This document shows, piece after piece, positions 7,455-15,967 of a DNA stretch of 64,000 bases. Origin of the DNA: Sphingomonas suaedae (lineage in GTDB: Bacteria; Pseudomonadota; Alphaproteobacteria; Sphingomonadales; Sphingomonadaceae); contig NZ_CP042239.1 in NCBI RefSeq assembly GCF_007833215.1, positions 2,850,001 through 2,914,000 of the forward strand, read 5' to 3'. Both the position numbers and the translations under genes were made by a program. The notes beneath the pieces were generated by a model, which did not search any database, was not told the DNA's origin, and saw only the letters and a program-made list of their open reading frames with translations. Within the stretch, counting starts at the first letter, position 1. Every line of letters starts with the position of its first letter.

Positions 7455-9040
7455 CGGTTTTCCGGGCGCTTGCGATCCGGGCCGCACACGGCATCAACTT
7501 CCTGTCGGCCCCCGTGATGCATACGCTGGACGCGCTTTCCACGGTGTTCGTGTTCGCGATCGGTCTCGCCTTTCTGGCGCTGGTCGTCGTCTTCGCACTG
7601 GACCGGCGACAGCGGCGCGATGCCATCCTCCGCAATTACCCGGTTATCGGCCATCTGCGGTATATTCTGTCTGGTCTCGGGGAATTCCTTCGGCAGTATT
7701 TCTTCGCGATGGATCGCGACGAGCTGCCGTTCAATCGTGCCGACCGGACATGGGTGGAGGCGGCGTCCAAAAGTGCCGACCAGACCGTGGCATTCGGATC
7801 GACCAAATACATCCGCGAAACGGGCACACCGATATTCGTAAACTGCCCGTACCCGACGCTCGAAGACCATATTGAGGAGCCTCCGCCGTTCCTCATCGGT
7901 CCCGATTCGCCAAACCCCTATCTGGCGAAATCGCTGTTCAATATTTCAGGGATGAGCTTCGGCGCGTTGTCGGCACCTGCAGTACGTGCCTTGTCCAGAG
8001 GCGCTCATGCGGCGGGATGCTGGCTGAATACCGGCGAAGGGGGCCTTTCCGACCATCATCTCGAAGGCGGCGCGGACATCGTGTTCCAGATCGGCACCGC
8101 CAAATACGGCGTGCGCCACGCCGACGGCACTCTGAACGAAGAGCGAGTCCGCGAACTGGCCGCGATGCCGCAGGTCAGGATGTTCGAGGTGAAGCTGTCG
8201 CAGGGCGCCAAGCCGGGCAAGGGCGGCATCCTCCCGGCGATCAAGGTGACGCCGGAGATCGCAGAAATCCGCGGCATCCCGGCCGGCGAGGATTCGAACA
8301 GCCCCAACCGCCATCCCGAGATCAACAGCAATGCCGAGTTGCTGGATTTCGTCGCCCGGATCAAGGCGCTGTCGGGCAAGCCGGTCGGGATCAAGGCGGT
8401 GGTCGGCGCATATGGCTGGATCGACGAACTGATGGCGATGATCACCGCCTGCGGCGACGGACCGGATTTCTTCACGCTCGATTCAGGCGACGGGGGGACA
8501 GGCGCCGCGCCGATGGCGCTGATCGACAATGTCGGCCTGCCGATCCGCGAATCCCTGCCGCTGTTGCGGGACATCATCGACAAACACGGGCTGGGCGAGC
8601 GCATCCCGATAATCGCCTCGGGCAAGCTCACCACCCCGGCCGATGTCGCCTGGGCGCTCTGCGCAGGCGCGACCTTCGTCAATTCCGCGCGCGGGTTCAT
8701 GTTCGCATTGGGTTGCATCCAGTCTCTCAAGTGCAACAGGAACACTTGCCCGACGGGCATCACCACACACGACAAGCGGCTGCAGATGGGCCTGGATCCG
8801 ACCGAAAAGTCGCTGCGGGTGGCGAATTACTGCGCCAACCTGAAGCATGACGTGGAAACCATCGCGCACAGCTGCGGCGTCCCGCATTCCCGGCGACTGC
8901 GCCGCCTACACGTCCGGATCGTCGGCCAGGACGGTGCATCCCGACCGATGGACGAGCTGTACCCGGCGTACCCCGTCCCAACGCGGCCGATCACTGCTGC
9001 ACCAGTAGAAGCGAAGCAAGAAAGCCGCCCACGGCGATGA
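7439..9040 (+). CDS. FMN-binding glutamate synthase family protein
   Basis: The protein has 533 residues with one N-terminal membrane segment (TVFVFAIGLAFLALVVVFAL) followed by a glutamate-synthase-like FMN TIM barrel (PF01645). Visible motifs are FNISGMSFGALSAPAVRALS, NTGEGGLSDHH, KLSQGAKPGKGG, DSGDGGTGAAP, LIASGKLTTPADVA-like and the iron-sulfur cluster region CNRNTCPTGITT. This stand-alone family lacks the glutaminase domain; its substrate is generally unassigned. The start overlaps the HisD-family gene by 16 bases. A TTG at 7451 overlapping that gene's stop is an alternative. The 3' end overlaps the convergent ZIP transporter gene by 50 bases. Confidence 0.88.
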   Translation: MVGGLTVFRALAIRAAHGINFLSAPVMHTLDALSTVFVFAIGLAFLALVVVFALDRRQRRDAILRNYPVIGHLRYILSGLGEFLRQYFFAMDRDELPFNRADRTWVEAASKSADQTVAFGSTKYIRETGTPIFVNCPYPTLEDHIEEPPPFLIGPDSPNPYLAKSLFNISGMSFGALSAPAVRALSRGAHAAGCWLNTGEGGLSDHHLEGGADIVFQIGTAKYGVRHADGTLNEERVRELAAMPQVRMFEVKLSQGAKPGKGGILPAIKVTPEIAEIRGIPAGEDSNSPNRHPEINSNAELLDFVARIKALSGKPVGIKAVVGAYGWIDELMAMITACGDGPDFFTLDSGDGGTGAAPMALIDNVGLPIRESLPLLRDIIDKHGLGERIPIIASGKLTTPADVAWALCAGATFVNSARGFMFALGCIQSLKCNRNTCPTGITTHDKRLQMGLDPTEKSLRVANYCANLKHDVETIAHSCGVPHSRRLRRLHVRIVGQDGASRPMDELYPAYPVPTRPITAAPVEAKQESRPRR

Positions 9041-9749
9041 ACCCGATGAACGGCGGCGCATCGTCCGCCGCCTCGGGGATCACCGTTTCGGTCAGCATCG
9101 CGAGCACCGCGCCCGCAGCGAATGCCAGGATCACCGGCGCTTCCGCCGCCGCCGCGCCCAGGATCAGATTACCGGACGCCGCGCTCGCGCCGATCAGCAG
9201 CGGAATGCCTGTCCAGATTGCGAAGATATAGCGTCGCGATCGGCCCGCCGCCTTCATACCCGCGGCGCTCGACAAGCCCTGCGGCACGTTGGCCAGGAAG
9301 AAGCCGGCGATCACGCCCACGCCAAGCGCGCCCCCGGCCATCACCGACAGCCCTATCACGAGCGCCTCGGGAATGCCGTCCAGCACGGACCCCACGGCGA
9401 TCGCGGTCCCACTTCCGCGATGCTGTTCTTCGGTTGGCTGCGCCACACACCCACCGCAGCGCTTCCTGTTCTTCGCGCCGGCACGCGCCAGATACCAGTT
9501 GATGCCGCTGAACATCGCGGCGCCGGCGAGCAGCGCCGTGATCGCCCACAGACCCGTATCAAGCCGGATCGCATCGCCGACTAGGCTGCCCACAACCACG
9601 GCAAGCTGGACACCTGCACCGAAGCCCATGACGGCCGCGATCGTGCGGTGCCTCAGTTTCTTGGAGAACATCTCGGCTGCGACAGCGCCGACAAGAAGCC
9701 CGCTTCCCGCTACCAGGCCCCATAACCCGACGACAATCGCGTCAGTCAT
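8991..9749 (-). CDS. ZIP-family metal transporter-like membrane protein
   Basis: The protein has 252 residues and about seven or eight hydrophobic segments. It has an AVGSVLDGIPEALVIGLSVM segment in which Asp, Pro and Glu stand at the positions of the family's metal-binding helix (HxxxE in classical ZIPs, here DGIPEA). A second segment, GFFLANVPQGLSSAAGMKAA, corresponds to helix V. The histidine-rich loop of zinc ZIPs is replaced by a short Cys-containing loop (KRCGGCVAQPTEEQHRG). The metal is uncertain. Its start overlaps the stop of the upstream hydrolase-OsmC gene by ATGA, so the two are one operon. The two 3' ends overlap the convergent glutamate-synthase-like gene. Confidence 0.82.
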   Translation of the reverse strand: MTDAIVVGLWGLVAGSGLLVGAVAAEMFSKKLRHRTIAAVMGFGAGVQLAVVVGSLVGDAIRLDTGLWAITALLAGAAMFSGINWYLARAGAKNRKRCGGCVAQPTEEQHRGSGTAIAVGSVLDGIPEALVIGLSVMAGGALGVGVIAGFFLANVPQGLSSAAGMKAAGRSRRYIFAIWTGIPLLIGASAASGNLILGAAAAEAPVILAFAAGAVLAMLTETVIPEAADDAPPFIGFIAVGGFLASLLLVQQ

Positions 9750-10960
9750 CGCTTCTTATAACCCACCGCATCGAGCGTCTCGATGCGCAAATCCGATGTC
9801 AGCGTGTGATGTACGGGGCAGCGATCTGCGATCGCGATCAGTTGCTTGCGCTGATCGTCCGACAGCGAACCGGTCAGTTCCACATGGCGGGTGATCCGCT
9901 CGATCTTTCCTTGGTTTGCCTCGCAGTCTTCCCCGTGAACGCGATCGTGGCGCAGCCCGATGCTGACATCCTCCAGCGGGATCTTCTCGCGCGCGGCAAA
10001 CATCTTGATCGTCATAGCGGTGCATGTTCCCAGCGACGCCAGCAGCAGGTCGTAGGGCGTGGGTCCTGCATTCCATCCTCCCAATCGCACCGGCTCATCC
10101 GCAACGAAGCGATGCTCCCCCGCAACCACGTCCTGAAGGAACTTGCCGTCGGTTGAGCGTACCTGGACACTGCCTTCGAGCTCGATCGCGACCTCATCGG
10201 CCAGGCCGAGGTAGCGTTCAGCCCAGGATGCGATCAACGTAGCGGCTTGCTCGCCGTCCCTTTTCTCCGTCAGCAGGTGGTCGGCACCATCGAGCGACAG
10301 GAAGGACTTGGGATGACGGGCGGCCTCAAAAATCTCCCGCGCGTTGTCGATCCCGACTATTTCATCGACCGGAGAGTGCATGACCAACAGGGCGCACTTC
10401 AGTTCGGCCAGCCGCCGCCCCTGATCCTGCTCCCGCGCCGCATCGAGGAAGTCCTTGCGAACGGTGAAGGTACGACCGGCGATGGTAACGTCCGCCTCTC
10501 CCACCTGCTCGATCTCGTCAATGCTCGACCCGAAATGCTGCAAAACATGCGCGGGATCGAACGGCGCGCCGATCGTCACGACGGCCTTGATGCTCGGCAG
10601 GTCTCCCGCAGCGGCGATCACGGCGGTACCGCCGAGTGAATGACCGATGAGGACAGTCGGCGCCCGCCATTTGTCCGACAGATATCGCGCCGCCTGTTTC
10701 AGATCGTCAACATTCGCCGCGAAATGACTGTCGGCAAACTCGCCGCCACTGATGCCGAGCCCGGTGAAATCGAAGCGCAGCGTCGCAATGCCATGAAGCG
10801 TCAGCGCCTGCGCAATCCGCTTGGCCGCGTGGCTCTGAGAGGAGCAGCTGAAGCAATGCGCGAACAGTGCGAACGCCCGCGGTTTCCCGGGTGGCAGATC
10901 GAGCGCGCCGGCTAGTTCGATGCCGTCGGCGTTCCTGAACGAGATACTTTCCGAGCGCAT
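9746..10960 (-). CDS. Bifunctional alpha/beta hydrolase - OsmC domain protein
   Basis: Residues 1-250 form an alpha/beta hydrolase with FALFAHCFSCSSQSHAAKRI, the nucleophile elbow VLIGHSLGGTAV, and a late Asp/His pair (HSPVDEIVG, LDGADHLL). Residues 265-404 form an OsmC/Ohr domain with the two reactive cysteines in LLLASLGTCTAMTIKMFA and AIADRCPVHHTLTSD. OsmC domains reduce organic hydroperoxides; this fused architecture is widespread in proteobacteria. The 404-residue length is normal. The gene is coupled to the ZIP transporter gene by an ATGA overlap. A decayed second copy of the hydrolase half lies at 14463-15200. The enzyme fits the peroxide/oxidant theme of this arm. Confidence 0.92.
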   Translation of the reverse strand: MRSESISFRNADGIELAGALDLPPGKPRAFALFAHCFSCSSQSHAAKRIAQALTLHGIATLRFDFTGLGISGGEFADSHFAANVDDLKQAARYLSDKWRAPTVLIGHSLGGTAVIAAAGDLPSIKAVVTIGAPFDPAHVLQHFGSSIDEIEQVGEADVTIAGRTFTVRKDFLDAAREQDQGRRLAELKCALLVMHSPVDEIVGIDNAREIFEAARHPKSFLSLDGADHLLTEKRDGEQAATLIASWAERYLGLADEVAIELEGSVQVRSTDGKFLQDVVAGEHRFVADEPVRLGGWNAGPTPYDLLLASLGTCTAMTIKMFAAREKIPLEDVSIGLRHDRVHGEDCEANQGKIERITRHVELTGSLSDDQRKQLIAIADRCPVHHTLTSDLRIETLDAVGYKKR

Positions 10961-11017
10961 TGGTACATTCCTCCTAGCTGGCCCTCCGTGTCGTCCGGTG
11001 AGCGGGTTACAGCGCCG

Positions 11018-12013
11018 CTACGCCGCGGCGATGCGACGGCGGAGGAAGTCGCGCATCAGCGCAGCGATCTCACGGTGGTGCGTATCAAGCGCGAAGTGTC
11101 CCGTATCGAGGAGATGGACCTCCGCATCTGGCACATCGCGCTTGTACGCTTCCGCGCCTGGCGGCAGGAAGAAGGCATCATGCCTGCCCCATACCGCGAG
11201 CACCGGCGGGCGATGCTTGCGCAGATACGCCTGGAAGTCAGGATAGAGCGCAACATTGGTACGATAGCTCAGGATCAGATCGAGCTGGATCTCCTGCGCC
11301 TCCGGGCGATGCATGAAGTAGGTGTCGAGCAGATAAGCATCCGGCGACACCGCGCCCACGGGCGAGCCATGTTCGTGCTGGAAGCGGAGCGCATCGTCAG
11401 TAAGCGCGGCGCGCGTCGCCTCCCGATGCGCTTGTGTCGGCTCGCGCCAATAGGTCTGCCACGGCCCCCATTCCTTGCTGAACCCCTCCACATACGCGTT
11501 GCCGTTCTGCGTGATGATTGCGGTCACGCGCTCGGGATGCTTCATTGCCAGGCGCAGTCCGATCGGCGCGCCGTAATCGAAGATGTAGATTGCATAGCGC
11601 CGCAGCCCCATCGCGTCGACGAAGCCGCCGATGACATCGGCCAGCGCATCGAAGGTGTAGTCGAACGTCCCGCGCGGGGGCGCCTTCGTGAGGCCGAAGC
11701 CGGCCAAGTCGGGTGCGATCACGCGGTAACTGTCGGCCAGTTCGGGCATTAGGTCGCGGAACATATGGCTGGAGGTCGGGAAGCCATGAAGAAGCAGGAT
11801 CACCGGCGCATTGGCGGGACCCGCTTCACGGTAGAACACGTCCACATCGCCAAGCTTTTGTGTGCGATAGCGGGTTGCGGGCATTGGGTTCTCCTTCAAG
11901 CTGGAGCGGCGCTGCGCCGCGATGGACAGTCGGGGCAGCAAGGTCTCCACCGATGCCGCTGCGATCAAGGTGAGGACGTTGCGGCGAGAAGCGGTTACTG
12001 GCGCGTGGTTCAT
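11018..12013 (-). CDS. Secreted alpha/beta hydrolase (haloalkane dehalogenase / epoxide hydrolase-like)
   Basis: The protein has 331 residues. The N-terminus (RRNVLTLIAAASVETLLPRL) is twin-arginine-like, which suggests export; an internal start at MPATRYRTQ would make it cytoplasmic. The fold is clear from ILLLHGFPTSSHMFRDL, APDLAGFGLT, the nucleophile segment YAIYIFDYGAPIGLRLA (Asp nucleophile in FDYGA), and LDTGHFALDTH with the catalytic His. An Asp nucleophile points to dehalogenase or epoxide hydrolase chemistry, not an esterase. The gene is divergent from the LysR gene at 12104, with a perfect palindrome between them, so that LysR protein probably controls it. Confidence 0.85.
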   Translation of the reverse strand: MNHAPVTASRRNVLTLIAAASVETLLPRLSIAAQRRSSLKENPMPATRYRTQKLGDVDVFYREAGPANAPVILLLHGFPTSSHMFRDLMPELADSYRVIAPDLAGFGLTKAPPRGTFDYTFDALADVIGGFVDAMGLRRYAIYIFDYGAPIGLRLAMKHPERVTAIITQNGNAYVEGFSKEWGPWQTYWREPTQAHREATRAALTDDALRFQHEHGSPVGAVSPDAYLLDTYFMHRPEAQEIQLDLILSYRTNVALYPDFQAYLRKHRPPVLAVWGRHDAFFLPPGAEAYKRDVPDAEVHLLDTGHFALDTHHREIAALMRDFLRRRIAAA

Positions 12014-12033
12014 CTATTCCTCATTCGATGCCA

Positions 12034-12054
12034 CGAATGTACAAGTTACATTCG
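12034..12054. promoter_or_regulatory. LysR-type operator candidate between divergent genes
   Basis: CGAATGTA-N5-TACATTCG is a perfect 21-base palindrome in the 90-base gap between the hydrolase and LysR genes. It contains the T-N11-A core expected for LysR regulators. Confidence 0.6.
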
Positions 12055-12103
12055 ACCGGAAAACGTGGGAAACACGGTCGGCTGGCTTGCGGAATCTGAA
12101 ACA

Positions 12104-13081
12104 ATGGACAAACTGGATGCGATGGCGCTGCTGGCGACGGCGGTCGATGAAGGCTCGCTGGCCGCTGCGGGCCGGCGGCACGGACGTTCCCCTGCCAGCG
12201 TCACACGGGCTGTAGCGCTCCTCGAAGCGCTTACCGGCGAAACCCTGCTGCTGCGTTCGACGCGCCGCCTGCGCCTCACGCCCGCTGGCGACCGTCATCT
12301 CGCCGTCTGGCGTGATGTACTGGCCAGATTGGGCGAGATGGAGCATGCGACCACCAACGGGCTGCTCAACGGCAGAATCGTCCTTACTGCACCGGAACTG
12401 TTCGGGCGATTGAAGGTGTTGCCCGTGCTTGAATCCTTCCTTAACCAGCAGCCTCTCGTCTCCGCGCGAATCTTGCTGCTTAACAGGCTTGTCGACCTGG
12501 TGGGCGAGGGTGTCGATCTGGCGATCCGGCTTGCGCCGCTGCCCGACTCGACCTTGACGGCGATCAAGCTCGGTGAGTTGCGCGTGCTGGTCTGTGCAGC
12601 GCCGCAATATTTGGACCGCGTAGGGCTACCGACCAGTCCCCGGGATCTGGCGGAACACGATTGTCTCGGCCTGAACGCTGCCGGAGATGGGGAGCTGTGG
12701 CCGTTTCGAACCACCAGCGTCAGCGGATCGCGGGTGCGCTCGATCCGCGTTCAGACCCGGCTCAGCATGAATAACGCCAGCGCCGCCATCGACGCTGCGC
12801 TGCGCGGCCATGGTCTCGTTCGAGTTCGTTCCTATCAGGTGGCAGCGTATCTTTCCGAGGGGCGCCTCGTTCAGGTGCTGAGCGATTTCGAGACACCACC
12901 TGAGCCGGCGCATCTGGTCTTTCACCCAGAACGTGGCAAGCTCCCCTCCCTGCGGGCATTCGTTGATCATGCAGTTCCTGCCCTTCGTGACGAATTGCAA
13001 CGCATCAAACAGATGGTGGCGCTGCCCTCCTCCTTGATATCCTCGTCAACAACCCCGGTGGGGCAAGGGCGGGCCATTTAG
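12104..13081 (+). CDS. LysR-family transcriptional regulator
   Basis: The winged helix-turn-helix occupies residues 1-60 (MDKLDAMALLATAVDEGSLA, AAGRRHGRSPASVTRAVALLE, LLRSTRRLRLTPAG). The substrate-binding domain follows (NGRIVLTAPELFGRLKVLPV and the conserved VDLAIRLAPLPDSTL). The natural end should be near VPALRDELQRIKQM. The last 17 or so codons run out of frame through the start of a broken SDR gene, so the C-terminus is abnormal and the family-like protein is about 308 residues. ATG 12104 gives the typical N-terminus. It probably regulates the divergent hydrolase and perhaps once regulated the SDR, a common pairing. Confidence 0.88.
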   Translation: MDKLDAMALLATAVDEGSLAAAGRRHGRSPASVTRAVALLEALTGETLLLRSTRRLRLTPAGDRHLAVWRDVLARLGEMEHATTNGLLNGRIVLTAPELFGRLKVLPVLESFLNQQPLVSARILLLNRLVDLVGEGVDLAIRLAPLPDSTLTAIKLGELRVLVCAAPQYLDRVGLPTSPRDLAEHDCLGLNAAGDGELWPFRTTSVSGSRVRSIRVQTRLSMNNASAAIDAALRGHGLVRVRSYQVAAYLSEGRLVQVLSDFETPPEPAHLVFHPERGKLPSLRAFVDHAVPALRDELQRIKQMVALPSSLISSSTTPVGQGRAI

Positions 13082-13584
13082 AAGCGATCGAAGAAAGGCG
13101 AAATCCTCCCGATGATCGTGGTCAATGGGCGGGCCGATTCTGTTGACGCACGCAGCATTGCCGATGCTGCACGCGAGCAGCGACGCACTTATCGCGAATG
13201 TAAGCTTCGAGATCGCACAAATTGCGTTACCTTATTTCGCCACCTATTCGTGCAACCAAGGCCGGATTCGTCTCGTTCGGCGAGGCGTTGCGGCGCGAGC
13301 TCGCCGGAAAGAGAGTTAGCGTCCTCACTATATATCCTACCGCGACCGAGACTCCGATGATGACGATTTCCAGCTTGGCGCAGGAGCAGCGGCAAGTCTG
13401 CGGGATGTCGCTCTAGCGGTGGTGGGCGCGACCGTAGCAGGCAACTTGGAAGTCGTCCGCACGGACGAAGAGCGCCGGAAAAAATGGGCGGTGCTTAACC
13501 GTGCTGATACCCCCAGCCGACGCTGCGCTCGCCGATTTGGAAGACCACTTGGAGCAGACTCCTAGCGATCATTCGGCCTTATGA
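13025..13584 (+). pseudogene. Short-chain dehydrogenase remnant (N-terminus missing, several frameshifts)
   Basis: In shifting frames the DNA still encodes SDR pieces in the right order: LLDILVNNPGGARAGHLEAI (the NNAG motif, inside the end of the LysR gene), PILLTHAALPMLHASSDALI, NVSFEIAQIALPYFATY, ATKAGFVSFGEALRREL, VSVLTIYPTATETPMM, ASLRDVALAVVGATVAGNLE, and a last piece, PPADAALADLEDHLEQ, reaching a stop at 13582-13584. The Rossmann cofactor-binding N-terminus is absent. The gene is dead. Its fusion to the end of the LysR gene shows a deletion removed the N-terminal part and the intergenic region. Confidence 0.75.
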
Positions 13585-13860
13585 CCTTGGTCCCGTCGGC
13601 TCGTTGCCGGCCGAAAAACGTCAGCACGGCACCGGCAACAAAGATGCTGGGAGGTACTAAGCCGCGCACCGGGTCGACGGAGCCGGGTAGAACGACGACA
13701 GCAATCCAGATGCTGTCCGCCCATCCGGCGACGCAAAGATTGGGCCAGCAACCGAGCCGGTTGCGCCAGAGGCTTACGGTCAGAACGAAAAGCGCTCGAG
13801 AGCATATAGGCTGCGAACCGTTAGAGTCGGCCTTGCGTCAGCCCGTGCTGCTCTTGGCCC
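13585..13860 (-). pseudogene. Possible remnant of a small membrane protein
   Basis: On the minus strand a frame without an ATG, ending near 13570, reads WRNRLGCWPNLCVAGWADSI followed by WIAVVVLPGSVDPVRGLVPP and a hydrophobic SIFVAGAVLTFFG. It looks like the end of a real protein but has no start and no family I can name. It overlaps the tail of the SDR remnant. Confidence 0.25.
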
Positions 13861-13941
13861 ATGCGAGCGATGTCCCGCGCGCAAAGCGCGCCGGCCGCGC
13901 CTGGAGAGGTGCTACAGCGGTTTGCTGTTTGGCGCGACCGA

Positions 13942-14466
13942 TCATGATGACGTTCGCTGCGCGGGTGCGAAACGCAGGGCAACGCCGTTTATGCAATAGC
14001 GCAAACCCGTGGGCTTCGGACCATCGTTGAATACGTGCCCGAGATGCCCGTTGCAACGAGCACAGCGTACCTCTGTGCGGATCATGCCAAGCGTTGCGTC
14101 ACGATGTTCGGCGGTGGCGTTGGGAGCTTGCGTCCAGAAGCTCGGCCAGCCTGTGCGGCTGTCAAACTTCGCGCGCGAAGAGAACAGCGGGAGCGAGCAG
14201 CCGGTGTACGTGAAAGCGCCCGGACGATGCTCGTGGTCAAGCGGGCTAGAGAACGGTCGCTCGGTCCTGCGCTGTCGAAGCACCGCATAGGCTGGCGGGG
14301 AAAGACGTCGGCGCCATTCGGCATCGGAGAGCCGCAGCGGCTGTGGTCGAACGGCTAACGCTGGCACGGGATAGGCTGCGGCCACTCCGCCGGCGAACGT
14401 TAAAGCGCTGGTCGTCAAAAAAGATCGGCGGTCACATATCTGGGTCATCTTGGAGCATTCGTTCAA
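13942..14466 (-). CDS. msrB: Exported peptide-methionine (R)-S-oxide reductase MsrB
   Basis: The protein has 174 residues with a twin-arginine signal (DRRSFLTTSALTFAGGVAAA), so it is periplasmic. MsrB motifs are complete in order: PLFSSRAKFDSRTGWPSFW, EVRCARCNGHLGHVFNDGP, and the catalytic segment LRYCINGVALRF. The enzyme reduces methionine-R-sulfoxide in proteins. The second zinc CxxC (CARC) is present, but the first pair is reduced to a single Cys (FTYTGCSLP), so zinc binding is doubtful. A periplasmic MsrB fits repair of the methionine-rich lipoprotein at 3559. Its start abuts the decayed hydrolase copy. Confidence 0.9.
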   Translation of the reverse strand: MNECSKMTQICDRRSFLTTSALTFAGGVAAAYPVPALAVRPQPLRLSDAEWRRRLSPPAYAVLRQRRTERPFSSPLDHEHRPGAFTYTGCSLPLFSSRAKFDSRTGWPSFWTQAPNATAEHRDATLGMIRTEVRCARCNGHLGHVFNDGPKPTGLRYCINGVALRFAPAQRTSS

Positions 14467-15200
14467 TTTGGCCGTTCGATTACGGGAGCTAAACCTGATC
14501 CTACTGGCCGCAATCGGATCCTGGAGCGGGGACTCCAGATAGCGGTTGGCCCAGGTCGCGATGGTTGCGGCGACCTGCTCGGCGCCCGCCAGTCGAAGAG
14601 CAGGTGGTCCATCCCATCAAGTGCGAGGAATGACTTGCCGCGCCGCGCCGCAACGAAGATTTGCCGCGCATTGCCGATCCTCACGATGCCGTCGCTCGCT
14701 GCGTGCGTAACCAGCAGCGCGCGACCAACGTCCGCCAGGCGCACGGCCTGATCCTGGCCTCGTGCGGCTTCAAGGAAGTCGCGACCGACCGTGAACGTGC
14801 GGCCCCTGAGCGTGACTCGCGCCTCGCCGGCTGTTCGACCTGATCGAGCTGTCGTCGAAGTGAGAAAGGACGTGGGCCGGGTAGAGGGAGGGCGATGGTC
14901 ACCACCGCGCGCGCGCTCGGCCCTTGTTCGGCGGCAATTATTTCCGTGCCGCCCAGCGAGTGGCCGATCAGGATGGACGGGGCATGTCCTTGGTTGGTGA
15001 GATCGTCGGCTGCAGCGGCCAGGTCATCGACATTGGCGGCGAAATCGCTGTCGGCGAACTCGCCCTCGCTCGATCCCCAGCGGTGAAATCAAAGCGAAGC
15101 GTGGTAATACCAGCGCCAGCGCCAGCGCCAGCGCCAGCGCCTGCGCAATCCGCTTGGCGGCGCGGCTTTTGGCCGGGCAGCTGAAACCGGGCGGGCGCCA
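14463..15200 (-). pseudogene. Decayed duplicate of the alpha/beta hydrolase-OsmC gene (hydrolase half)
   Basis: In several frames the minus strand matches residues of the intact protein at 9746-10960: SRAAKRIAQA, ITTLRFDFT, a GEFADSDFAANVDDL-like segment, an IGHSLGGTE-like elbow, VGRALLVTHAASDGIVRIGN, FVAARRGKSFLALDGMDHLL. There are frameshifts throughout, and a CAGCGC microsatellite has expanded inside it at 15111-15146. The OsmC half is gone, replaced by the msrB gene. It is non-functional. Confidence 0.75.
15111..15146. repeat. CAGCGC hexanucleotide repeat (5 perfect copies plus 1 variant)
   Basis: Five tandem CAGCGC units at 15111-15140 are followed by CTGCGC. They lie in the decayed hydrolase gene where the intact copy encodes AKRIAQALTLHGIATL, so the repeat arose by slippage from the QAL-coding stretch after selection was lost. 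Confidence 0.85.
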
Positions 15201-15205
15201 TCGAA

Positions 15206-15967
15206 TCAGATTCCGGCATACCATTCGTATCCGGCCATATCTTCCCAATAGCCGCCCTTGCCGCCGAACAGGCCAGTCAGGCTCTCGACCAATTCGATAC
15301 GCTGGACATATTTGGCGTGTTTGTAGCCGAGTTGACGCTCCACCCGCAGGCGCAGCGGGGCGCCGTTCTGCGGGGGCAGCGCCTCGTCGTTTAGCGCCCA
15401 GGCAAGGATGGTCTGCGGGTGGATGGCATCGATCCGGTCGATCGATTCATAATATCGGACTCCATTCGATTTCGCGTCGGCGCAGTGGAACACGACATAG
15501 CGGGCCTGCGGGCTGGCGCCCGCGCGGTCGAGCAGCAGCTTGACCGGAACGCCGGTCCATTTGCCGATGGCGCTCCACCCCTCGACGCAATCGTGACGTG
15601 TGATCTGCGATCGTGCCGGCATCGCGCGCAACTGGGCCACGCTATAGGCTTGCGGGTGCGCCACCAGTCCGTCGACCGGGACCCGCCAGTCGGCGAACCC
15701 GTTGGCGAGATGACGGGCATAGTCGCCGCCGGGGTTCGAGGTCCCGTTGGCGCGGAAGATCGGCGAGCGCTGGTCTGGTCGGAATTCTTGCGCCAGTGCC
15801 GTACGGTTCTGGAGCAAGCGCTGCAGCGCCTCATTGCCGCGTTCGCCGGTCTTCAGCAGTGCCTTGAACCGCTCGTCCCGGCCCAACTGATCGCACCCGG
15901 ACAGGAGCGCGCCGGCGCCCGCCGTGATGCCCGCCAACACCGTGCGGCGCGTGATGATGCGGCTCAT
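15206..15967 (-). CDS. Molybdopterin-dependent sulfite oxidase-like protein (YedY1/MsrP-like)
   Basis: The protein has 253 residues with a twin-arginine/lipoprotein-like signal (RRTVLAGITAGAGALLSGCD). The body is the oxidoreductase molybdopterin-binding domain: LVAHPQAYSVAQLRAMPARS, the cofactor cysteine in TRHDCVEGWSAIGKW, VVFHCADAKSNGVRYYESID and APLRLRVERQLGYKHAKYVQ. These enzymes are periplasmic; YedY1 of Azospira and MsrP of E. coli reduce methionine sulfoxide. The start overlaps the stop of the cytochrome b gene (ATGA), so the pair is one operon. A GTAACC-N16-CGAA promoter precedes that operon. I infer that it repairs oxidised envelope methionines, including those of the repeat lipoprotein. 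Confidence 0.88.
   Translation of the reverse strand: MSRIITRRTVLAGITAGAGALLSGCDQLGRDERFKALLKTGERGNEALQRLLQNRTALAQEFRPDQRSPIFRANGTSNPGGDYARHLANGFADWRVPVDGLVAHPQAYSVAQLRAMPARSQITRHDCVEGWSAIGKWTGVPVKLLLDRAGASPQARYVVFHCADAKSNGVRYYESIDRIDAIHPQTILAWALNDEALPPQNGAPLRLRVERQLGYKHAKYVQRIELVESLTGLFGGKGGYWEDMAGYEWYAGI

Noticed and set aside
10981..11040. A GGTTAC element upstream of the hydrolase-OsmC gene as a fifth SigF-type promoter
   Set aside because: At 16-base spacing the -10 element is CGGA, not CGAA, so the match is too weak.
15111..15146. Short tandem repeats considered as CRISPR-like or as a real low-complexity protein
   Set aside because: Units are 6 bases without spacers and lie in a decayed gene; slippage explains them.
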